From contig NZ_CP104205.1 of assembly GCF_025244665.1 (NCBI RefSeq), positions 1,547,001 through 1,611,000 of the forward strand: DNA of 64,000 bases, in the 5' to 3' direction. The stretch's first letter is position 1, and every line of letters starts with the position of its first letter. Source of the DNA: Maribacter litopenaei (lineage in GTDB: Bacteria; Bacteroidota; Bacteroidia; Flavobacteriales; Flavobacteriaceae). The translations under genes and the position numbers were made by a program. The notes below the pieces were generated by a model. It was given only the letters and a program-made list of their open reading frames with translations, made no database searches and was not told where the DNA came from. This document shows, in pieces, positions 11,373 through 21,597 of the stretch.

Positions 11373-13697
11373 TTGAGTTCTTTTATAGATGAATTGAATG
11401 ATGCCCAAAAAGCACCTGTTTTGCATAAAGATGGGCCTTTAATGGTCATTGCAGGAGCAGGTTCGGGAAAGACAAGGGTACTTACCTATCGTATCGCTTA
11501 TTTGATGGAGCAGGGTGTGGATGCCTTTAATATTTTGGCACTTACTTTTACCAACAAGGCTGCTCGTGAAATGAAAAAGCGAATCAGTGATATCGTAGGG
11601 GTTTCCGAGACAAAAAACCTTTGGATGGGAACCTTTCACTCCGTATTTGCCAAACTGTTGCGGTATGATGGGGACAAGCTTGGTTACCCTAGTAATTTTA
11701 CCATATATGATACGCAGGATTCACAACGTTTAATCGCCTCTATCATTAAGGAAATGGGTTTGGACAAGGACATCTACAAGTACAAACAAGTACAAAACCG
11801 AATTTCTTCCTTTAAAAATAGCCTCATCACAGTCAAAGCATATTTTAACAATCCTGAGCTTATGGAGGCAGATGCCATGGCCAAAAGACCAAGGATAGGA
11901 GATATTTACCAAAATTATGTGGATCGTTGTTTTAAGGCTGGGGCTATGGATTTTGATGATTTACTTCTGAGGACCAATGAGTTGTTGACGCGCTTTCCCG
12001 ATGTCCTTCTTAAGTATCAAGATCGTTTTCGATACATATTAGTAGACGAGTATCAGGATACTAACCACTCCCAATACTTAATTGTTAGGGCCCTTGCAGA
12101 CCGCTTTCAAAATATTTGTGTTGTGGGTGACGATGCCCAAAGTATCTATTCCTTTAGGGGTGCAAACATCAGCAATATTTTAAATTTTCAGAGAGATTAT
12201 GATAACGTAGCCTTGTATCGATTAGAACAGAATTATCGATCGACAAAGAATATCGTAAACGCAGCTAATTCTATCATTGCCAAGAATAAAAACCAGTTGG
12301 AAAAGAATGTTTGGACGGCCAATGATGACGGGGCGGCAATCAAAATCCACCGAAGTATTACCGATGCAGAGGAAGGCCGGTTTGTGGCCAATTCCATTTG
12401 GGAGCATAAAATGCAAAATCAAATGGGAAATGGGGAATTCGCTGTTTTGTATCGAACTAACTCCCAGTCTAGGGCAATTGAAGACGCTTTGCGTAAGCGC
12501 GATATTCCGTACAGAATTTATGGCGGACTTTCTTTTTATCAACGGAAGGAAATCAAGGATGTATTGTCCTATTTAAGATTGATTATCAATCCAAAGGACG
12601 AGGAGGCATTAAAAAGGGTCATCAACTTTCCGGCGCGAGGCATAGGTCAAACAACCATTGATAAATTGGTGGTGGCCGCCAATCATTATGGTCGTTCCAT
12701 ATTTGAAGTCATGGAAAATATTTCAAAAATTGACCTCAAGATTAATGCTGGTACCAAGAGAAAGCTGGAGGATTTTGTAACGATGGTCAAAAGTTTCCAA
12801 ATCATGAACGAGGGCACCGATGCCTTTAGTCCGGCGGAACATGTGGCCAAGAAAACCGGATTATTACTGGAGTTTAAAAAGGACGGCACCCCTGAAGGTA
12901 TCGCCCGTATGGAAAATATTGAGGAGTTGCTAAATGGTATCAAGGATTTTGTTGAGGGCCAAAAGGAACTAGCGGATGCAACGGGTGGCTTGAACGAATT
13001 CTTAGAGGATGTGGCCCTAGCAACCGATTTGGATAACGATACTGGAGATGATGATCGGGTTGCTCTAATGACCATTCACTTGGCCAAGGGACTGGAATTC
13101 CCATATGTCTATATTGTAGGTATGGAAGAAGACCTGTTCCCTCTCGGAATGAGTATGAACACTAGAAGCGAGTTAGAGGAGGAGCGACGACTTTTTTATG
13201 TGGCATTAACACGCGCAGAAAAGCAGGCTTATTTGACCTATACCCAAAACCGATATCGCTGGGGAAAATTAATAGATGCGGAACCCAGTAGATTTTTAGA
13301 GGAAATCGATGAGCAGTACGTGGAGAATTTAACTCCTTTGGATGGAGGATATCGCTACAAGTCCATGATTGATGCCGACATTTTTGGTGAAGTGGATAAG
13401 AGTAAATTGCGCCGGACCAAACCCGTAAATGGAACACCTCCAAGCATCGGCAGGCCGAATACAAATCAACTACAAAAGCTGAGGAAAATCAAACCGGAAC
13501 TTTCTCAACCCGTAGGAAACACAAACACAATTGACCCTAGTTTGGCCGAAGGATCTTTTGTAAACCATTCAAGGTTTGGTAGGGGCAAAGTACTTAAAAT
13601 AGAGGGTGTAGGGAATGATCGCAAGGCAGAGATCAGGTTTGATCAGGGGGATGTGAAAAAATTGTTGCTTAGGTTTGCAAAATTGGAGGTGCTGTAA
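11373..13697 (+). CDS. ATP-dependent DNA helicase, UvrD/PcrA superfamily I
   Basis: This 3'-5' helicase acts in repair and in removing proteins from DNA. Walker A is GAGSGKTRVL (residues 28-37), motif Ia LTFTNKAAREMKKRI, motif II ILVDEYQDTNHSQY, motif III VVGDDAQSIYSFRGAN, motif V MTIHLAKGLEFPYVYIVGMEE and motif VI RRLFYVALTRAEK. The C-terminus has the PcrA-like end VNHSRFGRGKVLKIEG. Translation starts at TTG, the only start that gives the expected N-terminus SSFIDELNDAQKAPV. The frame is intact over 774 residues. The divergent gene at 11239 leaves 133 bp for promoters. Confidence 0.92.
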   Translation: MSSFIDELNDAQKAPVLHKDGPLMVIAGAGSGKTRVLTYRIAYLMEQGVDAFNILALTFTNKAAREMKKRISDIVGVSETKNLWMGTFHSVFAKLLRYDGDKLGYPSNFTIYDTQDSQRLIASIIKEMGLDKDIYKYKQVQNRISSFKNSLITVKAYFNNPELMEADAMAKRPRIGDIYQNYVDRCFKAGAMDFDDLLLRTNELLTRFPDVLLKYQDRFRYILVDEYQDTNHSQYLIVRALADRFQNICVVGDDAQSIYSFRGANISNILNFQRDYDNVALYRLEQNYRSTKNIVNAANSIIAKNKNQLEKNVWTANDDGAAIKIHRSITDAEEGRFVANSIWEHKMQNQMGNGEFAVLYRTNSQSRAIEDALRKRDIPYRIYGGLSFYQRKEIKDVLSYLRLIINPKDEEALKRVINFPARGIGQTTIDKLVVAANHYGRSIFEVMENISKIDLKINAGTKRKLEDFVTMVKSFQIMNEGTDAFSPAEHVAKKTGLLLEFKKDGTPEGIARMENIEELLNGIKDFVEGQKELADATGGLNEFLEDVALATDLDNDTGDDDRVALMTIHLAKGLEFPYVYIVGMEEDLFPLGMSMNTRSELEEERRLFYVALTRAEKQAYLTYTQNRYRWGKLIDAEPSRFLEEIDEQYVENLTPLDGGYRYKSMIDADIFGEVDKSKLRRTKPVNGTPPSIGRPNTNQLQKLRKIKPELSQPVGNTNTIDPSLAEGSFVNHSRFGRGKVLKIEGVGNDRKAEIRFDQGDVKKLLLRFAKLEVL

Positions 13698-13740
13698 TGG
13701 TTTGTCCCTAAATTATTAAATTGGGATAAATTTTGAACAA

Positions 13741-14622
13741 ATGATAAAATATACATTTTGCGGCATATTCATTTTATTTTCTTTTTTAATGGCATCCTGC
13801 CAAAGTTCTTCAAAGGTCGATAAAACATTAGAACCTATTTTAACCGAAAATACTCAACAGCCTTCTGTGAATGAGAATGTTTTCGCCCCAGTTACTGGGA
13901 AGATGCAGAATTGGTATGGAGCGATGAATTCGATGGAACAGATCTTTCCTTGGAAAACTGGACCTTTGAAACCGGCGATCATGGATGGGGTAACAATGAA
14001 CTCGAAATTATCAAAGCGAGGGAAATGTAGAAGTGAGTGATGGTACGTTGAAAATTATTGCCAAAAAGGAAAATGTGGATGGCAGTAATTATACTTCGGC
14101 TAGATTAAATAGTAAAAAGCAATTTACGTTCGGTAAAATAGAGATTCGTGCCAAAATTCCTGATTATAAAGGAAAAGGAATTTGGCCGGCACTTTGGATG
14201 TTGGGTAACGACATTAATTCAGTAGGTTGGCCTGCCTGTGGCGAAATAGATATTATGGAATATGTAAGCTATAGTCCAAACGAAGTTCACTTTACGATTC
14301 ATAGTACGGCAAACAACCATGTAAAGGGGACTCAGATTACTTCGGTCCCGTTCCTTTGGAAACCATAGAAGAGGAATTTCATACCTACGGCGTGCTTTGG
14401 ACGGATAAATACATGAAATTTTATATTGATACCGAGGATAATATACAGCTGAATTTTTTGAAACCGTCGATATCCAATTCGGATAATTGGCCTTTTTCCA
14501 AACCTTTTTATTTCCTAATAAATATTGCTGTAGGAGGTAACTGGGGTGGTTTGAAAGGTGTGGATGATACCATTTTTCCAGCTGTTATGGAAGTTGACTA
14601 TGTACGGGTATATCAGAAATAA
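13741..14622 (+). CDS. GH16 beta-glucanase (laminarinase-like) lipoprotein, frame interrupted
   Basis: A lipoprotein signal (LFSFLMASCQ, lipobox cysteine at about residue 20) precedes a glycoside hydrolase family 16 domain. The fold start reads LVWSDEFDGTDLSLENW, and the catalytic motif is EIDIME (nucleophile and acid/base glutamates) near 14,250. VGGNWGGLKG and the end VDYVRVYQK are typical of the family. Three or four 1-bp breaks spread it over three frames: near 13,900, near 14,010 (an A run) and at about 14,343 (TCTGG read as TCGG). It is probably a surface or periplasmic enzyme cutting beta-1,3-glucan such as laminarin; substrate is inferred from the family. Confidence 0.85.
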
Positions 14623-14632
14623 TTAAAGGAGT

Positions 14633-15253
14633 ATGGCCGAACTTATTAGAATATACGAAGAGAATCCCAACCCAAGGGAAATATCCAAAGTGGTTCAGGT
14701 ATTGAGAAAGGGAGGCCTTGTAATTTATCCAACTGACACAGTATATGGTTTGGGATGCGATATTACCAACTCTAGGGCCCTAGAAAAAATTGCCGGAATA
14801 AAGGGTGTTAAATTGGCAAAAGCAAATTGGTCATTTATCTGTGCGGACCTTAGTAACCTCTCTGACTATGCTAGGCAGATTGATACCGCTACCTTTAAGA
14901 TTCTGAAAAGAGCCTTACCCGATTCCTATACCTTTATCTTGCCGGGTAACAATAATTTGCCCAAGGATTTCAAAAAGAAAAAAACCGTTGGTATTCGGGT
15001 TCCGAGACAACAATATTGCGAAGGCCCTGGTACAAGGATTGGGTAATCCTATTGTATCTACTTCCATTCGTGATGATGATGACGTTTTAGAGTATACTAC
15101 GAATCCGGAATTGATTTATGAGAAATGGGACAACCTGGTGGACGTGGTGATAGATGGGGGATACGGAGGGAATGTAGCCTCTACCATCATTGATTTGTCA
15201 ACCGGCTTCCCGAAGTAATTAGGGAAGGAAAGGGAGATATTGATATTATATAA
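14633..15253 (+). CDS. L-threonylcarbamoyladenylate synthase, Sua5/YciO/YrdC family, frame interrupted
   Basis: It makes threonylcarbamoyl-AMP for t6A37 modification of tRNAs. The YrdC signature GGLVIYPTDTVYGLGCDI is at residues 27-44, followed by KILKRALPDSYTFILPG. The frame breaks at about 15,003 (CCAGA read as CCGAGA; expected RVPDNNIAKALVQGLGNP) and again at about 15,213 (CCAGA read as CCGA; expected TGFPEVIREGKGDIDII), giving a true stop at 15,251-15,253. It starts 10 bp after GH16. Confidence 0.88.
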
Positions 15254-15272
15254 AAATTAATAAATCCAATAA

Positions 15273-15302
15273 AAAAAGCGGCCCAATTTAGGCCGCTTTT
15301 TA
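15273..15302. terminator. bidirectional rho-independent terminator
   Basis: A GC-rich stem AAAGCGGCC / GGCCGCTTT with a 7-nt loop is flanked by an A run on one side and a T run on the other. It sits between two convergent genes (the YrdC gene and the OmpA lipoprotein) and can serve both. Confidence 0.85.
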
Positions 15303-15322
15303 ATTTTATAGATATCAGAAAA

Positions 15323-16177
15323 TTATTTTCCTCCGATGGCAGGATCTTTCATACCCTCTTCAATCATGCTGTAGAACTGATCGATTTTTGGAAGTACCAC
15401 GATTCTGGTTCTTCTGTTTTTGGATTTCTCAGTTTGGGAAACTGGAACGTACTCAGCTCTACCTGCAGCGGTCATACGCTTAGGATCAACGTTAAAATCG
15501 TTTTGTAATATTCTAACAACTGCGGTTGCTCTCTTAACACTCAAATCCCAGTTGTCCAACAATACTCCGCTTCTGTAAGGTACATCATCAGTGTGACCTT
15601 CTACCATAAATTCAAAGTCCGGCTTGTTGTTTACAACTTTGGCAACTTTTCCTAGAACTTCCTTAGCTCTGCTAGTTACATTATAGCTACCACTGCTGAA
15701 CAATAATTTATCAGAAATCGATACGAAAACCACACCCTTTTCAACACTAATTTCAATATCCTCATCATCCAAATTACCCAAAACTCCCTTCAAGCTCTGA
15801 ACCAAAGATAGGTTTACTGAGTCTCTTCTAGTGATGGCATCGTTCAATTTACGGATTGTTAAATCTTTTTCTTTAAGGCTTTCCAAAGATTTTTCTAAGT
15901 TTTCAGCACCTTTTGTAGTCAATGTAGTTAGGTTGCCCATGTTATTGATCAACTCTTGATTGTTTGCTTTCAAGAAAGCATTCTGATCTTCCAATGTTTG
16001 AAGTCGTGAAGCAGCAGTCGCCTTTTCTTCCAAACAATCGTTCAACTTAACCGTTGCCGAGTTCAATAAATCTTGGGTTTCTTTTTGTTTTGCCTCAAGA
16101 TCGGCATATTTCTTCTGCGAAACACAAGAAGACAATAAAAGCGTTACTCCAAGACAGCCTAAAATGATTTTTTTCAT
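15323..16177 (-). CDS. OmpA family lipoprotein
   Basis: A lipoprotein signal with lipobox LLSSC (Cys at about residue 18) is followed by a long coiled coil (about residues 25-120) and a C-terminal OmpA domain: the domain start in VVFVSISDKLLFSSGSYNV, then EGHTDDVPYRSG, DLSVKRATAVVRIL and GRAEYVPVSQTEKSKNRRTRIV. Asp and Arg of the peptidoglycan-binding pocket are present in HTDD and NRRTRI. It probably ties the outer membrane to the cell wall. The frame is intact at 284 aa. Confidence 0.88.
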   Translation of the reverse strand: MKKIILGCLGVTLLLSSCVSQKKYADLEAKQKETQDLLNSATVKLNDCLEEKATAASRLQTLEDQNAFLKANNQELINNMGNLTTLTTKGAENLEKSLESLKEKDLTIRKLNDAITRRDSVNLSLVQSLKGVLGNLDDEDIEISVEKGVVFVSISDKLLFSSGSYNVTSRAKEVLGKVAKVVNNKPDFEFMVEGHTDDVPYRSGVLLDNWDLSVKRATAVVRILQNDFNVDPKRMTAAGRAEYVPVSQTEKSKNRRTRIVVLPKIDQFYSMIEEGMKDPAIGGK

Positions 16178-16272
16178 AATTGTTTAACTATATTAATGTT
16201 TGTTATTTACTTGTTTTACTTAAAACGCAGTCAAAATTATAGTTTTTGACAATCGTTTAAAGTGGTTCTTCG

Positions 16273-17276
16273 TTAATCTTTTACTAAAATGTTAAAATTC
16301 TTTACTCCATTTACGAAGTAAGACCATACAATGGATTTTACAATATAATATTTTAATATGAATTTAGCTTTTTCCCTTTTGCCATACATGCGCCTGAATT
16401 GTCTATAGAAACTTAAATGTGCTCTTAAAATAGCCCAACAATGCCTAAGCCTAAATTGGAATACAAATCGTATGGCCGCTATGCCGTCCAAAAGCAATCT
16501 AATAAAGATAACGATAAAAGCCTTCCGTCTTGGTAAATTCTTGGTAATCGAGAAAAGGGAGTTTCTAAAGTTCAGGTAGGTTTTCTTCGGGTTCATGTTG
16601 CTTAATGTAGATCCACCAAGATGATATACCTTGGAATTACCTAAATAAAAGACCTTGTATCCTTGATTTTTAGCCCGCCAACAAAAGTCCACTTCCTCCT
16701 GATGTGCGAAGTAATCAGGATCAAAACCATCTAACTCCCAAAAAACATTTGAACGTACGAACATGCAGGCACCAGTGGCCCAAAATATTTCTATAGTATC
16801 GTCATATTGTCCTTTGTCCTTTTCGAGACTTTGAAAAATTCGCCCTCGACAAAACGGATATCCCAATTGGTCAATAAAGCCACCCGCAGCACCTGCATAC
16901 TCAAATTGATCATTTTTAAAAGGTCCAATATTTTTGGTTGAACTATGGCAGCCTCCTTTTGTTCCTGGAAAAACTGTTGAATAGGTCTTAACCAGTCTTT
17001 TGTAACTTCAACATCCGAATTTAAAAGACAATAGATATCGGCCTTCACATTTCTTAGAGCGTCATTATATCCCTTTGCAAATCCTCCATTGGAACTATTT
17101 TGGATCAGCTTAATATTGGGATAGTTTTGCTTTAGAAATTCGATGGAACCATCAGTAGATGCGTTGTCCGCAACATATATGTCCGCAAGTCCTTCGGAAA
17201 ATCTTATTACCGACGGTAGGTAGCGTTCCAGGAGAACCTCTCCGTTCCAATTAAGTATGACGATGGCAATCTTCAA
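16273..17276 (-). CDS. glycosyltransferase family 2, frame interrupted
   Basis: This GT-A fold enzyme transfers sugars from nucleotide-sugars to a polysaccharide or glycan. The N-terminus reads IAIVILNWNGEVLLERYLPS with VADNASTDGS, the UDP-sugar site, and LLNSDVEV is the DxD-like motif. In the second frame come WATGACMFVRSNVFWELDGFD and HQEEVDFCWRAKNQGYKV, as in rhamnosyltransferase-like GT2 proteins. The frames join near 16,920-16,935, next to T and A runs, so a homopolymer error is likely. The C-terminus (VIFIRLLLDGIAAIRFVFQF) suggests membrane association. Confidence 0.86.
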
Positions 17277-17288
17277 AACGATTGCAAA

Positions 17289-17735
17289 TTAACGGCTAAA
17301 TTCAGGAATCTCCTTTAAAAACTTATATTTTTCCTCCTTGAACAACATCTTGCAAATATAATGTTCCAATCCGTTGGTCACCATTAAATAGGTAGCGTTG
17401 AGCTTAAAATTATACTGTGCAATTTGGTCAAAGGTTGTCTGCGAAATATTGATATGTGGCGCCTTGCATTCTACCAATAAATGTATGGATCCATCGGGGT
17501 TAAAGACTACAATGTCATATCTTTTCTTTAAACCATTATACGAAATTTGTTTTTCAATATTTGTATGGCTTAATGGATATTTTTTTTCGGTGGTAAGAAA
17601 CATTAAGGTATGTTGTCGTACCCATTCTTCGGGTGTGAGAACCACGAACTTTTTGCAGATCATGTCAAAAATCAGCGCTGAATTTTGACTATTTTTGAAT
17701 CTAAAGGTATACCTAGGAAAGTTTAGGGACTGCAT
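17289..17735 (-). CDS. HSDR_N-type nuclease-fold protein, stand-alone
   Basis: The 148-residue protein matches the type I restriction R-subunit N-terminal fold: TPEEWVRQHTLMFL, then KRYDIVVFNPDGSIHLLVECKAP, a PD-(D/E)xK-like core with Asp, Glu and Lys in place, and LNATYLMVTNGLEHYIC. No HsdM, HsdS or helicase part is nearby, so this is a free-standing family common in Bacteroidota and not a restriction system. Its role is unknown. It is divergent from holA, with 26 bp between start codons. Confidence 0.7.
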   Translation of the reverse strand: MQSLNFPRYTFRFKNSQNSALIFDMICKKFVVLTPEEWVRQHTLMFLTTEKKYPLSHTNIEKQISYNGLKKRYDIVVFNPDGSIHLLVECKAPHINISQTTFDQIAQYNFKLNATYLMVTNGLEHYICKMLFKEEKYKFLKEIPEFSR

Positions 17736-17761
17736 GCTACAAATTTGATGATTTTTTCCGA

Positions 17762-18764
17762 ATGGATGAAGTACTACAAATCGTAAACGATATAAAGCAA
17801 GGAAAGATAAAGCCTATTTATTTCCTTTTTGGTGAGGAGGCATATTTTATAGATAAGATTTCAACTTATATAGCCGACAAAGTGTTGACAGAAGAGGAGA
17901 AAGGCTTCAATCAAATGGTACTATATGGAAAGGATGTCACCATTGATGATATCGTTGGCAATGCAAAGAGATTTCCAATGATGGCAGAAAGGCAGGTAGT
18001 CATCGTTAAGGAGGCCCAGCATTTGTCCAGGACTATCGAAAATTTAAGCCCCTATGCGGAAAACCCACAGATGAGCACGGTACTGGTATTTTGCTATAAA
18101 TATAAAAAGCTGGACAAGCGAAAAACCCTTTATAAGCATATTAAAAAGAATGGGGTCGTTTTTGAGAGCAAAAAACTATACGATAACCAAGTATCAGAAT
18201 GGCTGCGCAGAACCCTGGTATCTAGCGGTTATTCTATTTCCCACAAGGCGGCTATTATGCTGGTGGAGTATTTGGGTACGGATTTGGGAAGAATAAATAA
18301 TGAACTCGAAAAGCTTAAATTGGCTATTCCCGATAAAAAGGAGATTACGCCGGAGGATATAGAACAGCATATTGGTATTAGTAAGGACTATAACAATTTT
18401 GAGCTTAAAAAAGCCATTGGGGAACGAAATATACTAAAGGCGACTAAGATTGTGAATTACTTCGCCCAAAACCCAAAGGACAATCCCTTTGTACTTACCA
18501 TTACACTTCTTCACAGCTTTTTCGCCCAGTTATTACAATATCATGGTCTGAACGATCACTCTCCAAAAAACGTGGCCAGTGTTCTTAAAATCAATCCTTA
18601 TTTTGTAGGCGAATATCAAACAGCGGCCAAAAATTTCCCAATGAAAAGGGTAAGTCAAATCATTGCAAATCTTAGGGAATTGGATCATAAAGGGAAAAGG
18701 AGTCAACTCCGCAAGCGTAAACCATCAAGACCTTTTAAAGGAACTGTTATATAAAATCCTTTGA
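17762..18764 (+). CDS. holA: DNA polymerase III delta subunit, frame interrupted at C-terminus
   Basis: HolA opens the sliding clamp in the clamp-loader complex. The N-terminus PIYFLFGEEAYFIDKISTYI is typical, followed by RFPMMAERQVVIVKEAQ and LGTDLGRINNELEKLKLAI. The open frame ends with a nonsense tail, but a 1-bp correction near 18,695 (an A run) restores the usual end NHQDLLKELLYKIL, with the stop at 18,762-18,764. Corrected length is about 334 aa, normal for the family. It converges directly on the DoxX-like gene. Confidence 0.87.
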
Positions 18765-19139
18765 TTATTTTTTATCAATGCTGAATTTTCCAGGCCCCAA
18801 TAGAGCAATGGTTACAAAAGCCACTAAGTATAGTAAAGCTTTTTCCTTTGTTCCGAAGGGATCGGCAGCATGTGCTATAAAACCTGCAACTGCCATAGTT
18901 ATGGCCGTAGGAATGGCTGCAAATCTAGTTTTGAAACCAATGATTACCAAGATTGGGCAAATAAACTCTCCGATGACCGCCAGAAACAGGGAAGGTGCAG
19001 CACCAATACCAATGGGATCACCAAACTCAAAGTTGCCAGCTATCAATTTTTGAAACTTGGGTAGGCCATGGGTTAACATCATCGCCGAAACTGCTATTCT
19101 AAAAAAGGCAAGTCCTATGTCTTTCATTGGGGGAAACAT
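18765..19139 (-). CDS. DoxX family membrane protein
   Basis: A four-helix DoxX-type membrane protein of 124 residues, with FFRIAVSAMMLTHGLPKFQKL in helix 1 (the conserved HGxxK pattern) and FICPILVIIGFKTRFAAIPTAITM. The start may be MFPPM or, four codons later, MKDIG. DoxX proteins have loosely defined roles in redox and membrane processes. Confidence 0.8.
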   Translation of the reverse strand: MFPPMKDIGLAFFRIAVSAMMLTHGLPKFQKLIAGNFEFGDPIGIGAAPSLFLAVIGEFICPILVIIGFKTRFAAIPTAITMAVAGFIAHAADPFGTKEKALLYLVAFVTIALLGPGKFSIDKK

Positions 19140-19177
19140 TTTTGTTTAATTGGTTAACTCCTATAAAAGTATGTATT

Positions 19178-21442
19178 TTATTTTTTCTGCAAAAGTATTT
19201 CCATTGTGCTTACCAATGTATTGCAGTTGTCCATATTAAAATATAGCGGAGGCTTTATTTTCAATACATTGTCCTCCGGGCCATCTGTTCCAATAAGTAT
19301 GTTTGTCTTTCTCAATCCATTTTTTAAGTAATGAGCCCGATTTTTATCGGGTTGATTGAATTCGTCCAAAATTTCCACTCCAAGGAATAATCCTTCACCT
19401 CTTACATCGGCAATTTCAGGATATTTTCTCCCCAAATCCTTCAAAAGTTTTTTTAAGTAGCTGCCAGTTTTTTGTGCTTCATCATTCAAATTCTCTTCTT
19501 CGATGATATTCAAAACTGCTTCGCCAATGGCGCAGGATACAGGGTTGCCACCAAAGGAACTAAAGAATTCCAGTCCGTTTTCAAAACTTTCGGAAATTTC
19601 GCTAGTGGTTATAACGGCCCCAATGGGATGGCCATTCCCCATGGGTTTGCCAAGGATAACAATATCCGGGACAATATCATACATTTCATACCCCCAAAAG
19701 TAATTGCCTAATCTTCCGAATCCCACTTGTACCTCGTCACTTATGCAAATCCCGCCTTGAGCCCTTATTGCAGGGTATATACTTTTTAAATAGGTTTTAG
19801 GTAATGGTACTTGCCCTCCACACCCAATAATGGGTTCAGCGATAAAGGCTCCGATTTCATTTCTGTGTGTTTGAATTTCCTCAAGTGTTTTTTCAAAATA
19901 GAACAAAGACGCTTCCTCTTCGGAAGAAAATCCAGAACCAAAGACCTTGGGCATCGGCGCTTGCAGGATATATTCCATTTTTCCCGAACCTCCCTGATGA
20001 TTGTATTTATAATGGCTAATATCGATTCCCTGACGTGTATTTCCATGATAGCCATGTTCCATTACCATGACCTTTTTCTTCTTCGTGTGGGTCGCGGGCC
20101 AATCTGATAGCTAGATCCGTAGCAGCACTGCCGAGTTTACGAAAAACACTTTATTTAAGGAAGATGGGAATTTCGATAGTAATTTTTTACTGTAGGATTG
20201 TAACCCGTCGTATACATATCGAGTATTGGTGTTTAACTTGGCCATGGTCTGCTGTGCGGCTGCTACAACCTTGGGATGACAATGTCCTACAAGCATGATA
20301 TTGTTATAGGCATCCAATATGGTGTTCCCATCGGCGTCATACATATACTGAAAGGCAGATCGAACCATGTGTATCGGTTGGTCATAACTCAAGGATAAGG
20401 ATTTACTGATATATTTCTGTCTGAGTTCTAGCTGTTGGGTTATTGTTTTTTTTTCAGCTGGATTAAAACCAGCCGCCTTTCTGAACGTATTACGGGCTTT
20501 GATTGGATTGATTGTCAACCAATGATATAATAGATTCCAAGCCGGTTTTTCGCTTATCGTTATGTATTGAGAATTTGGATTTTGTGTTTTGGCAAATGCA
20601 GAGTTACAAACACTAATGCATAACCTACCGGCAATGAGATAGTATAGGATGTCCAGTTCCAAAACTTTTAATGGTCTAAAGGAATGGTATCCTTTTATTA
20701 ACTCAATAGCGTATTCCAAGGGACTTTCTTGGTCCATCATATAATAAGTTATGGCAACGGCTAATTGATTGATAGTCCAAGTAAAGCACATGTCACCAAA
20801 ATCTATAATACCGGATATTGAATTGTTCTTTGTTAGAATATTCCACTCATTGGCATCGTTATGGATGATGCCCAATCCTAGTTTTTCCTGATGGGGAATT
20901 ACCTGTTCCTTGAACTGCAAGAAGAAGTATTCAACCAAGCTCCTATCCTTTGGGTTTGGAATGTATTCTATAAACTGCTCGTTTTTGTATAAATACCTTA
21001 GGTCCCATTGAATTTGCTTTGCCATGGTGGGCGCATCATACATAGAAATGGTTTTTTCATCCATCTCCGCCAAAAACACCCCAAGTTGAAACGCTAAAGT
21101 TTTATTTCTTGAAAGATTGCCTAGAAATTCGCCGGTAACAAATGTCAGTAATCGAAATATCGTACCATTCTCTTCCACCCAATACATCCCGCTAACGGTT
21201 TTTATAGGAAAGGGAAAATCATATTTACTTAAATCTTGAAGCTCAATCTGGATGTTGGATTCTCCATCAATAATTGCCTTATTAGCTGGTGTGGCATCAT
21301 ATAATTTGAGCACAAATAATTGCTCTCCATGTTTAATTTTGAAGTTTCGACTTTCATATCCCTCCATACCGACTATGGATGGATTGGAAATATCAAAATG
21401 TTTTTGAAGTACTCGATTAATCGTTTTTTGAAGCTGTTCCAT
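19178..21442 (-). CDS. aminoglycoside-phosphotransferase-like kinase fused to class III aminotransferase, frame interrupted
   Basis: A roughly 755-residue fusion. Residues 1-330 are an APH-type kinase, with the catalytic loop LGIIHNDANEWNIL and the DFG-like IIDFGDMCFTW. Residues 335-755 are a class III PLP aminotransferase: NSGSAATDLAIRLARD rebuilt at the break, ISDEVQVGFGR (the Asp that binds the PLP ring nitrogen) and VILGKPMGNGHPIGAV (the PLP lysine). This pairing is known from phospho-lyase type enzymes for phosphoethanolamine or phosphohydroxylysine, so a hydroxylated-amine substrate first phosphorylated and then eliminated is plausible but inferred. The break at 20,131-20,134 is a CCAGA site read as CCGA. 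Confidence 0.85.
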
Positions 21443-21597
21443 CTAGAAGTAGTAAGGATTTTTCACCCTAAGATTATGAAATCAAGATACTAAAGAATAA
21501 ACCTTTTTTGAATAGGAAGCATGAAATAATGAAGTAAAAAAATTACCTTTTAATGGATGAAAGTGGCGGAGAAGACTTAAGTAATAAAAATACAATA

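Noticed and set aside
17289..17735. Type I restriction system
   Set aside because: Only the small HSDR_N fold is present; no helicase, methylase or specificity gene is near.
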